Notes under the pieces: generated by a model
The model's database searches: none
Told to the model about the DNA's origin: nothing
The model's input: only the letters and a program-made list of their open reading frames with translations
DNA from: Anaeramoeba flamelloides
Taxonomy: Eukaryota > Metamonada > Anaeramoebidae
Direction: 5' to 3'
Assembly: GCA_027625915.1 (NCBI GenBank)
Contig: JANTQA010000060.1
Coordinates: forward strand, 4,836,001-4,900,000
DNA length: 64,000 nucleotides
Shown: positions 13,088-24,198 of the stretch, one piece after another
How the letters are laid out: the number at the start of each line of letters is the position of its first letter
Position numbering within the stretch: position 1 is the stretch's first letter
Made by a program: the position numbers and the translations under genes

Positions 13088-16000
13088 CTAAAGATTGTTA
13101 TCGAATGCTGGAATTTCTAAATACACTATTTGAGATTAATATTGATATAAATAAAATAATAATAAAATACAAGAAAAAAAATAATAAATAAAAAACAAAT
13201 AAAAGTTAATTAAATTAAAAAACAGGAAACTATATAAAAAAAAATAAGAAAAAAAAAAAAAAAAATTACATTGGTAAATTGAATACAAATCATGTAAATT
13301 AAATTCTTCGTCTAATAATAAAAATTCGAAAAGATATTTAACAATTTCAAAATTTTCGTTACTTTTTTTGGAAAAATTCATAATGTGGTGTTTTTTTGCT
13401 TCATTTAGTAATTCAAAGGCCTTTTCATAAATGAGTTTTATTGGATCTATTACTCTTGTTTCGGTAAATTTTAAACTGCTCATTAATTTAATAACGCCAC
13501 TTTTGTTTTTAGCATTTTCATAACAGGTGTTAAACAATCTTTTCAGAGCAGCCATTTGTTCAATGACAGCACGCTTTTTATTTTCTTCCAAATCATTATT
13601 TAAAACAAAGTTGTCTGCCTTTTCCATCAAGACAATTAAAAATTTTGATATTTTAATATATAGAACTAACCCTAAGGATTGATCATCTTCTGAAAGTTTG
13701 TCTGCCAAATGTTTCACAGATTTTACTCTTGATCGCATTTGATATAATTGATAAGTAAAATTATTAGGTTTAAAGTTTCGAAGAGATTTTACAAATTTTA
13801 TACACTCTTCATTTGATTGATTTACTTTTAACACTTGTGTTTCAACTTCTTCCTCGTCCTCATCATCCGATTCAGAATCCGAAGATGCTGATGATGATGT
13901 TGTTGATGATGATCCTGATCCTGATCCATATTCTTCTTGGTTTTGATGAAAAATAGTTTCTGAAGGAAAAATACCCATTTGTGGATTATTTTCATTTTCG
14001 ATTTTCCCAAATTCAAGTGGATCTAAAGGTTTAAAATTATTTGAATTGTTTGGGCTTAATTTAAAAGGGATGGTCTTTTGTTTATGAGATTTTTTCTTTT
14101 TTCTTTTCTTTTCTTTCTTTTTTCTTTTGGAGATTAATTGATTTTCTTTTTCTTTTTTTTCTTCGTTTTCTTGTTTTTTTCCCCTTTCTCTTTCGCTTTC
14201 CTTCCCCTTCCCCTTCCCCCGTTCCTGTTCTTGTTCCTGGATGTTTTCTCCCCTTATTTCTTTGCTGGTATTCTTATTCATATTTTCATCTTCAAATAAA
14301 AATTCATGGGTAATGAATTTTTCAAACGAAATTCTCTCTTTTGGATTGATTTTAAGCATGGAATTAACATAATCTATTGCCTCCTTTGAGATTTTGATAT
14401 TTTCAGGGAATTCAATGGGCTTACCCTTGAGACGAAGTTCAAAAAATTGCTGCTTCAAATCATTTAAATCAAATGCAACAAATGGCGCACTTCCCGTTAA
14501 CATCTGATATAAAACTGCACCGGCAGACCACAAATCAACCTTGGAGGAATACTCTTTCCCCTCAAGAATTTCGGGCGCCATATATAACGGTGTACCACAT
14601 TTTGTATATTTTAGATCAACTTCAACATTTGGCAATTCACGTGCTAAACCAAAGTCAGCTAATTTTACAATTAAATCATCTTCAAAATTATTTTCTTCTT
14701 CATTTCCAGTTTGATCTTGTTTTTTGCTCTGTTTTGTTTTTCGTTTTTTTCTTTTTGGACTACATAATAGAATGTTCTGTGGTTTAATATCACGATGAAT
14801 AACCAATTTTTCGTGCATATATTTTAGAGCAGAAACTATGATTATTAATTTATTTAATATTATAAAGAATTTGAAATAAATGAAAATATTATTTATTGTG
14901 ATTATTATTATTATTATTATTGTTGTTGTTATTGTTGTTTTTATTATTATTTAATCAATTATATTCCTAATTATAAATTATATAAGGGATATAGTAAAAA
15001 ATAAAGCTTTTGAAGAAGAAATTTGATGTAAAATGGTTGTGCTTTATATTTTTGTTATTTTATTCAAAGTAAATTTAAAATAAACTCTTTTTCAGTCAAA
15101 GAGGGTCAGTTTAATTAAATAAATAGAACAAATCCCATGTGCTTTATTCAATATTCTTCTCAAACTAAATTTTCAATTTTTAAATCTGAATTATTTTTTC
15201 TCATTTAGTCAAAAATTTTTCATATTTTAGTTAAATTTTTTTCTTTTTTTTACAATTTTTTTTTTTTATTTCATTTTTTAAAAACTAAATTTGTGAAAAA
15301 AAAATTGTTTAAAAACCCCCAAATAAACTTTAAAAAAATTGAGGATTGACAATTTCTTTTAAAATGGATACATTAAGATTAAAAAATCTTATTGATAACA
15401 ATTTGAATTTTCCAGTAGAAACCTGAGAAACTTTGTATGGGACGTTCCAATGAAATGTGGCTTGAAATTATTTATACATTTTATTTTTTTCAGAAAATTA
15501 TACGGGTTGTTAAGATATTTTTTTCATGATTATCAACTCTAATCTGAAGTTAATTATTTCTCTTATTTCTAAATAAATTTTATATTGATTGATTCTTTAA
15601 AAAAAATATTGAATTTTTCATTTTTAGCTGGGAACGTTAAGTGAAGTGGAGTTTAGTTAGATTTTCCATATATTTCCAATAAGAAAAAATAATCTGTAAA
15701 AGTAATCCCTGAGTAAATTATTTAATTTTTTTAAAAAAATCAGGAATTTTTTAGCAACTAATATAGTTTTCGAGATAAATATAAAAAAAATATTTTTTCA
15801 AATTTGAAGTCTTCATATTGAACAAACTTTTAAATTTGTGACAAAGTGCAGATTTTTTTCGAAAATTCTTTAATTTTTTACTAAATACAAGAATTATTTT
15901 TAATAGATCAGATCAACAACTTTTTGTACTATTTTACTAATATAATTTTTAGAGGCATTTGAACAATATTGAACTAATATCATTTACCCAATAGTAACAT

Positions 16001-19000
16001 ACTTTATAATTAGACTTCTCCTTGGTAGATGCTAATCCCTTAAAAATATTTATTTTGGAATTAGTGTTTCGCAAAAAGAAGTTTGGATGAAATTTTACTC
16101 CTACTTAAGATTCAAATACTAGCAATTTATTTTAATTTTTTGGTTTATTTAATTAATTGTTTTATTAGAATTGTTTCAATAATGAATTTATTTGAAAAGA
16201 GGAGAAGGTGCTGGAATTGAATTAATTTTGAAATATTTTATTTAGAATTTATTATCAGAAACAATAAAAAACAGCAAAATACAAAAAATACACAAAATTT
16301 TTTTTTGTACGTATGAAAAGCGTGTTTATTGGAAAACAGAGAAAAGGACTGAAACATTGGAAAACAGAGAATTGTTTTATTCTAACTTTAAATCCAGTAT
16401 TTTGATAAAAACTTGAAACAATAACTCAATTTTTATTTTCGATTACAGTATGTCTTCTACTTAGAGCCCTCCCCACTTCAGTTTTCTAACAAATTGTAAT
16501 ACAGTCAATTATACAACTTGTTCGGATTTCTTACATAACAAATCATCACTTGAAAGAAAACAAATACTAGAAGTAAATAATTTCTTACTTCATGTTGAAA
16601 GACAAAAATTTGTTTAAATTAAATAATTTTTTTCTTTTCATTATTACAGAAAAATTCAGAAAAATTCAAAAAAACCACATGAATTGTACTTTTAAAGGGT
16701 GTTTTGAAGTCTCTAATTGAAATAATTACAGAAAAGATCCCATGAAAAAAATTTTGTAAGCCATCTTTTTGGAAGAAAATAAATGATTTATGCAAATTGT
16801 ATTTTTTTTACAACATTAAATAAGAAATTATTTAAGACATTTGTTTTCTTTTAAGTGATGTTTTGTAATGTAAGAAATCTAAACAAGTTGAATAAATTGA
16901 CTGTAGATGTGTTTGATTGTGATAATGTGGGCCTGTTTCTAGACACGTCCATAATAACTTTACGTAGAAGATGTAAAAAAAAAAAAAGAAATGAATTTTA
17001 AATTCCTCAAAATTCATTAAAAAACCCACTTAGCAATTGCGTATACTCCTTCAAATCATGAGCCAACTATGTACTCGATGATTTGGAAACATTTTGTGCT
17101 CAAAATATAGGAAAAAAATCTTCAAAATTGTGTTAATTGCTCCTCTCCTACAATTGTGTCTTTTTGGAGAAGAGACAATGTAATTTCATAAAAATAAACT
17201 TTTGTATACTTTGATCTATTACAGATTGGAGTTTTAGCTGCCAATTTAGTCACCAAAAAAAGTTACTCACTTTTTCTGTCATTTTTTGTAAACGATTTGC
17301 CTGCCACTGTTTATTATTTTGATCTGTTATTCAATAAAAAGCAATCAATAAAAATTTATTTTGAATTATGCCACCACCCTAATAAAAAAAATTTTTTTAT
17401 AACATCTATATAACAGTTTTTAGAAACAAAATTTCCTTTTAAATGATGATTTTTTCAATATTTTTGAAAAAAATATTCTTATAACAAACTAATAACATGT
17501 TACAATTTTTATAACATATTTTATAACAAACATTTATGTTATAAAAGTTTTTATTATAAAAATTTATAACATTTTAAACGTTAATAACACCTTTACAACA
17601 CGTTTATAACATGTTATAAAAAACTTTTTTTATTAGGGCAGTAGGTTTTTGTGATTTGAATTCAAAAAAAAAAGAAAAGGCTAAATATTAAAAATGAAAG
17701 ATTAAAGAAAAGGCCAATAGGTTTTCTGTAAAATGTATACATTATTGGTATTTGAATTTTAAATGGGAAAGATTTTCACAGCCTTTTTAATTTCCTTTTT
17801 CAAACAAAGCCACAAATTACGACCTACTTCTTTGAGTACTTGATTTATTAAAGTAATCTAGAAAATGAAGTGAAAAATCTTTCCCATTTATAATTCAAAT
17901 ACCAGTATTGAATTCTAGTCATTTGTAGACAATTTTTTTGTTCACAATAAAGCTTCAAAAAGACAAATTTTGTTTGAGCGAAGCTAGACACTTCATTTAT
18001 TAGGACTTCTTTTTAATCTTAATTTAAAATGGCTGATATTTGTGAAGAAAAATGTTTCTTATTTTTAATTTTTCAATAATGTTCTCAAAAAAATAAATTG
18101 GCTTTGTTGGAATCGAAATATAAATCCAGGCCATGTCCCAAAAGCCAAACCACACCCCTGAAACAATTTACAAATACAGCCAAAATATATAGAAGCCTCC
18201 AGAAATTAGCCCCAACCATGGAAAATGATAAAAGATCAAAAAAAAAAAAGAAAAAAGATCAAGATTAGGGTTTCAAAAAATTTTACCAATTTGACAAAAG
18301 ATCTTTTTTGCACTTAAATCATCAAAGTGTAATCTTTTTTGGATTTCCAAGTCAAGATCTCCCCGATCACAATATTCCATTATAATATACAAACACTCTT
18401 TAGTTCTCTATAAATTTTTTTATTAATTTAAAATGTTAAAATCAAAATTTGTTTTTTGTTTGTTATTTTTTTATTTGAGATTTTTGATGAGAAAAATGTA
18501 TGGTAAGGTAATGGGACTTCTTGCTTCTTACAAATCAACACTAACATCTCAAATAGTTAATGCTTCGATGTTGTAAGAGGCGTTTATATCCAAAGTTTTG
18601 TTATTAAAAGATCAAGCATGAATATAGTTAAATATGATTTTCAATCAAAAAAAAAAAAAAAAAGAAATTTGAAAATATTTTTTAACAAAGCAAATAAGTT
18701 CATGTTCTTTGTTTCATAAAAAAAAGTATTGTTTGAAACACACTCAATAATTTCTTCTTTATTAGTGATCAGAACTATTTGAATCATTTGAAAAAAATAA
18801 ATAAATACATGCTTGTTATTCTTTGCTGTAATAATTTTTTGAGATTTTATAAAAAGAAAAAAATAAAAAGACAAAGAAAAAGTGTTTTTTTGGATAAATT
18901 CAAGAAATTGAACTTACATAAGTGTCATAGAGTTTGACAATATTTTTATGGTTCATTGATTTCATTAATTTGATTTCCCGATAGATTTTTTTGAGATTTA

Positions 19001-19151
19001 TCTTCCTTCGGGTCAAATCAATTGCTTTGATTGCGCATACTTTTCCCGTGCTTTTGATCTTTCCTTTATAAACAATAGCATAACTTCCCTTTCCTATTTC
19101 TTTTTCAGTAATAAAATTTGGTCCTTCAATTATTTGGTTGACATTGTACAT
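13088..19151 (-). CDS. ATG1/ULK-like autophagy kinase
   Basis: Four exons: 19151-18918, 18407-18287, 14835-13270 and 13125-13088; 652 residues, ending in TAG. All junctions are GT-AG and keep frame. The kinase domain is N-terminal: glycine loop GKGSYAIVYKG (20-30), Lys42 in AIKAI, Glu59, HRDIKPQN (132-139), DFG (179-181) and GTPLYMAPEIL. A charged insert of about 30 residues, rich in Lys then Glu, separates HRD from DFG. A long Lys/Glu and Ser/Asp linker follows, then a helical C-terminal region (about 460-652) like the tandem MIT region of ATG1/ULK kinases, which binds ATG13. These start autophagy. GKGSYAIVYKG with MEYCDRGDL and the late helical region favour ATG1 over other kinases. Intron 2 is 3.45 kb and full of repeats. 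Confidence 0.87.
15700..16045. mobile_element. Family I element, right part, in kinase intron
   Basis: From about 15760 the sequence follows the right half of the family I copy at 57620-58390, including AGTGCAGATTTTTTTCGAAAA and AGAGGCATTTGAACAATATT, and ends with ACTTCTCCTTGGTAGATGCT. I could not find the matching left arm, so it is probably truncated or diverged. Boundaries are approximate. Confidence 0.5.
16832..16951 (-). pseudogene. Possible exon relic, HD-hydrolase-like
   Basis: After a CTAG acceptor-like site the reading frame gives TGPHYHNQTHLQSIYSTCLD and about 20 further residues, then a stop. The HYHNxxHL pattern resembles the start of predicted metal-dependent HD-superfamily phosphohydrolases (typically RHYHNLEHI). 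The downstream HD motif is not present. It lies inside the large second intron of the kinase gene, same strand. This could be a fragment captured with repeats, or chance; the match is only one motif. Confidence 0.25.
17378..17638. mobile_element. Short inverted-repeat element, family L
   Basis: Ends are CCCTAATAAAAAAA and TTTTTTTATTAGGG, continuing inward as TTTTTATAAC on one side and GTTATAAAAAAC on the other. The interior is full of short ATAACATGTTATAA-type palindromes. About 260 bases, non-coding, in the kinase gene's second intron. I see a single copy in the window. Confidence 0.6.
17742..17908. mobile_element. Family A MITE, copy 1
   Basis: Inverted ends TATTTGAATTTTAAATGGGA and, on the other side, CCCATTTATAATTCAAATAC, enclosing TTTTTCAAACAAAGCC. 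About 167 bases. It matches copies at 31303-31476, 35429-36112 and 52980-53148. The family's best ends read TACTGG...CCAGTA, consistent with TA target sites. Confidence 0.75.
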
Positions 19152-20657
19152 GGCGAAAAGATTTTGTATTTAAAAAAAAGTTTGTTAAAAATGATTTTTT
19201 GAAAATTGTAAATTTTGGACATACTCTCAAATTGTTTTCGTTTGGTTGTTGTTTTATTTTTCCTTTTGATCAGCTAATTAGGGAGAAAAAGTTGAAAAAT
19301 ATTGAGTTTTTGAAATCTGAAAATAATATTTTGTGTTTTAGAAATTAAGCACATTTTACCATTTTGAAAATTTTTAATTTTAAAAACTTACTGAGAAAAA
19401 AGATTTTTTAAGTGCCACTGAGATATTGAAACTTTGAAACCAAAATACCATTCAGTCTTGGTCTATTTGAGAAAATAGAAAGAAGCAAAGTAATTAAGAG
19501 TTGTTCTTTAATTTTTTCAATTTTTTGAATATTTTTTTTTAGTAAAAATTTTGGTTTTATTAAATAAAGTTTTTGATCAAGAAATGTGTTTATGAGAATG
19601 AGTGAAATTAATCAAAAAAAAACAAAAAAAGGACACGAGAAGGTGTTTTATTTGAAACAAATATTTTCTTTTTAGAAACCAAAACAATTAGATCAAGCTT
19701 TCCAAATAAACTTGTTGAAATCAAAAATGAAAAAAAAAAAAAAAATTGATAAAAACCTATTTTGGAGGGGCTTTTTTCTTTGTCTTCTTAATTTGTATAA
19801 ATACAAATAATTTGTAACCTTGGATTTCTCACCACATTACTATTTATTCTTATTTTACAAATCAATTTTTTAAAAATTTGTTTTTTACAATTCTTTTTTA
19901 TCAATATTTTTATCAAACCAAGCAAAAACTGAGAATACTATATCAAAAATTAAAATAATGGGTTGAATTCTTGGAATTAAAAAAAAAAAAAAACTGTTAT
20001 AAAAGATTGAACCTAAAAAAAAAATAAATGAAAATTTTAGAAAAAATTTCAATCGACATTCAGAATTATTTGGGGTTCTCGTTTTAATAGAATATATTTA
20101 ATTATAAAACCAAACAAACATATCTAATAAATCTTTATTTCTGTGGAAGATTTTGAAAAATATCCAATTTTCTTTACTAAACTAAAATTACATTAATTAA
20201 CGGAAAAGAGGATTAAAAATTCATTTTGGGAATTCATTAGAAATAAACAGTAAATTGTTAATCAAAAAGTTTCAAAAGAAAAATCTTAAGTATTCAAAAC
20301 TAAAATAAATGAAGAAGAAGTAATTGTATTATTATTTTACGATGAGATCAAGAAATACATGATTTTTATTTATTTTTTACATATCGTTTTCAATTTTTTA
20401 ATTGGTATGAAAATATATTATGTAAGGATATATCCCAACTCTCATATTTATAAAAATTAGACTGTATTTAGTAAAAGAAATAATTTGAAAAATTCAGTTT
20501 CCAAAAAATTTTGGCACCCAAAATTTGTAAAATGGGCTTATTTCCTTATAACTAATATCTTAAAATGTTTACTAAAAAATAATCATTTTTACAAGGGTTT
20601 TTTAAAATTTCACTTTTATGTTTTACAATACCTGGAATTTACAAAAAATATTAATTT

Positions 20658-21135
20658 GTATGTGGTGTGGTGACTTGTTATTTTGATTCTTAACTGATCG
20701 AATTTTGGTTTAGTATGGGATTTTAATAGTTATTACCAAAAAATAATTTTTATCAATTTATTTTTTTTTTATCAAATCGGAGTTTGATAAGTAAAATATT
20801 AATAATTTGGTAGGTGTTTATAAAGAAATTTTACTCAATTATGTTTATTGTTGAAATTTTTCATTAGATTTGGATCGATTTGAAGCTTATCAAAAACAAA
20901 ATATTTTTTTAGGTTAAATAAAACTAAAGGGAAATATAAATTTCAATTGATAACACAAAAATCCAATTTTTATATAACTTACCTAGCAGTCTATTAAAAT
21001 TTTACTTATCAAACTCCGATTTGAGAAAAAAAAAATAAATTGTCAAAAATTATTTTTTGGACCCACAATTAAAACTTATACAAAGTAGAAGTTTGATCAA
21101 CTAAGAATCACAATAACAAAGCATCACACTCAATA
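20658..21135. mobile_element. Family E inverted-repeat element, copy 2
   Basis: The left arm contains ATGGGATTTTAATAGTTATT and TCAAATCGGAGTTTGATAAG; the right arm contains CTTATCAAACTCCGATTTGA and GTCAAAAATTATTTTTTGGA. About 480 bases with a 250-base centre. Uninterrupted. It shows the intact GGGATTTTAATAG site into which family G inserted in copy 1. Confidence 0.7.
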
Positions 21136-21169
21136 CAAGAAAATATTTTTTTAAAATAATAGCGATTCT

Positions 21170-21975
21170 AAACCAAAAATCTTGGGATATATTTTCTAAA
21201 ACACATTTCAAGTTATTATCGTTACCATATTTTGTCTATTATTAAAGTATGTGGTTATTTGGTGTAAATGATATTAGTGCTACATAATTCAAATGAACCC
21301 TCAAAAATCCATTTTAAATTTTATTGAGCAACAAATTATTGGACTTTTTATGAATTACCACCATCTAAAATTATCTTTTTTGTAATTTTTTTTTTTATCC
21401 TTTTCCAAATCCACTGAAAAAAACCAAAATAATAGTCTTATCATTCTTTAATAAGAAAATTTTTTGAAAATCCTCAAGAATTTATTGTTTCACCTTATAA
21501 TTTTATATATTTCTTCTGATCATTAACAAATAACCTTAACCATTGATTGTTTCTGTTTCTTTTTTATCAAGACAGTTATATTATCAATATATATCCAACA
21601 CTTCAGAAATAATTGGTAAAAAAAACTATTCATTTATTATTTATTATTTTAAAAAAATTCAAATTTTTTACCAACTAATCTGCATTTCAAGATTGATTTT
21701 AGTAAGATATTTTTCAACTTTTAAGCCATTAAATTGATCGACCAACCTTAAAATTTGCGGAGAAAGGCAAATTTATTTTTATAAAAAATTATTCAATTTT
21801 TAAATAGAAAAATGATTCATTGACAATTGAAACAATCAAATTTTTTTATTATTACTTGACTAAAAGATTTTTAGAGACATTTGAACTATTTAGTACTCAA
21901 GTTATTTCCACCCAATAATGCCTTACTTTGATTTTAGACTTATCCCACAAAATTCTAATCCCTTTTGATTATTTT
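21170..21975. mobile_element. Family I inverted-repeat element, copy 2
   Basis: Left arm near 21243 has AAAGTATGTGGTTATTTGGT and TAATTCAAATGAACCCTC; right arm near 21870 has AGAGACATTTGAACTATTTA and CCCAATAATGCCTTACTTTG. These are inverted copies of one another and match 57620-58390. Exact ends are uncertain. Confidence 0.55.
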
Positions 21976-22316
21976 TTTATCAAATACCATTTGTAGTATA
22001 CTTTTTCATTTTTTTTTCCTTTTTTCGAAGAATTCTAACTTTTACAGTTTTCAAGAGTTTTAAAAGTTGTTCAGGTTTTGTAATTTTTTGAACTTTAAAA
22101 AATACTGAAATTTTTGTGACTGAATATCCTATCAAAAAAAACCAAAAATTTTGGATTCAAGAATTTATTGAAAATAAATAAAAATAATAAACAATTATAC
22201 CTTTGATATTAAACGAAATAATGATTCATTATTGATCTTGTTATTAGTTAATGATAGAGAAAATTTTGATTCTTTATTGAAATTTATAAACAAAAATTTA
22301 GGAATTCAGGAAGTGT

Positions 22317-22620
22317 TGTAGAGTGCCTAGGTTTTTTTATTCTAAAATAATTGAATTGATATCAAAGATTTTGCTCAATTCTTTTAAATTCTGGAAAGAC
22401 CTAATGGTAACTTTTTTAATTTTCTTTTTTATCTCTAAAATCTTTTGATTTTAAAAATACAACAGAAAACTCAAGAAAACCTAACGTAAAGGACTGTAGA
22501 GTGCCCACAAGTGCCTAGGTTTTCCAGAATTCAAAAGAATAGAGAAAAAAACAACGCTTTTGCTCAATTCTTTTAAATTCTGGAAAACCTAACCAGGGTT
22601 TTTTTTTTAATAGAAGAAGT
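22317..22620. repeat. Hairpin repeat (family H) pair
   Basis: Two units, near 22330-22420 and 22500-22600. Each has a stem of the form AGGTTTTCCAGAATTCAAAA against TTTTAAATTCTGGAAAACCT, with a loop of about 30 bases containing TTTTGCTCAATTC. They are separated by sequence with GTAGAGTGCC. The same units recur near 26.0-27.1, 42.3, 47.1 and 50.9 kb. Confidence 0.7.
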
Positions 22621-24198
22621 AAACCAAAAATAAAATAATTTTTTTGTTTATTTCAAAGATAAAAAAAAACCTAATGGTTGATTTCTTAAGGTTTACTATT
22701 TTAACTATAAAATCTATCGATTTTCAAAATAAAAACAAAAAATTCAAAGATTAAACAATTTTACTGAGTTTTTAAAAAGAACCCCCCCACCATGTGTAAT
22801 AGAAAAAACTTAAATTTCCATACTTTTTCAGGTTTTTGAAAGGTACAAAGTCAGAGATGTGTTTTTTATCATTTTTACAAAACTAAGATCAATACTGCTA
22901 TTTTCCGATTAATAAATGAAAATTTTTATTTCAAGATCCCTTAATTATTTACCAATAATTAGTAGAATGAACAAAGATCTTCACAAAGTAAGTTAGAAAT
23001 AATATTTCAGGTCATTCACTAAACTTCCTTTTTGAACTTTTAGATTAAATATCAATGAACTTAATTTTATTTAAACACTATTTCAAATCAAAGACAAATT
23101 CGAAAAATTATTTTGGACATTTTTGAGGAGTTAATAAATACTCTACAGATCCGAAAAAAGAATTACAATTATGTTAAAAGGTCAAAAACAAAAATTAGTT
23201 CAAATTAGATTTGAATATATCCTTCCTGAATTCTTTTTGGAGTTAGATTGCAATTTTTTTAAAAATATATATTTTGGAGATAACCAATTTTCTTTGGGTT
23301 AGAGAAAATCAAAAATAAAAATTACGAAAAACATTATTCCATGGTTTTATTTTTTTTTTTTTATTGTGAAGTACTTCAGAAATAGAGTTTGAATAACCAT
23401 TATCTTATACTGGGGTTCATTTGATTTTGTCTTTTATATCTGATCAAATTTTTAAAAAATGAGTTTTTCAAAAAGAATTAAACTTTGAAGAGCCAAAAAT
23501 TTTTAAAATTATTAAAAACAATCATTTGCTTGATTCGGTGAATTACTACTTGTGTTGACTAAGGTGTTTTTATCAAAAGTTAGTCTTGATCAATTTTGTC
23601 AATAAATCAAAAAAAGAAATAAAAGTCTCATCATTAAATTAAATTGAATTCAGAGATATCAAAGTAATATTTTCTTCAAAAATGCTTTCGTTCATAAAGA
23701 TAATAGCACTCCAAAAAATCTCAAGATTTTTTATCGAGCTTTCATCATTATATAAAATTTCAAACACTTTCAGACAATATAAAAACCATTTATTCACTTT
23801 CCAATGCTTTTAAACCTAAAATCTGTTGCAAAAGTGATAAGCTTTGTTCAAGTCACAAGATTTTTTGTCGTGAAGAACTTGACAATAAAAACATTTTTTT
23901 CGAAAAAATTACTCGGAACTTTTTCCTATTTTCTCAAATTAAAATATTCAACCAATAACTTGTTCACCCTAACCAACGTTCCTTTTTTCACTTGACAAAA
24001 AACAATAAAGTCTTAAAATTTTTAACGTGTTACTGGTGATTAGATAGTATGTCTTTTACAAATTTCCAAAACTTTTTTTCTGATTAATTTCCATTTAACC
24101 TTCGTAAAAATTATCAATTTTTTCCGATCAATTTAAATTATATTGCAAAAAAACCTTCATTTGAAAATTAATAGATAAACACATAAGAACAACCACAC

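Larger units (their letters stand above)
19152..24198. other. Intergenic region, no supported gene
   Basis: Lies between the divergent kinase and receptor genes. It holds family E copy 2, family I copy 2, and a short hairpin-repeat array at 22317-22620. A few open frames of 60 residues or so (for example near 20485, 21543 and 23804) have no recognisable domain and look like chance in A/T-rich DNA. The last 200 bases before 24199 must hold the receptor promoter, but I see no motif I can name. Confidence 0.55.

Noticed and set aside
15360-15480. GGACGTTCCAATGAA, also found inverted near 47375, as ends of an element
   Set aside because: The match is too short and no second arm was found at either place.
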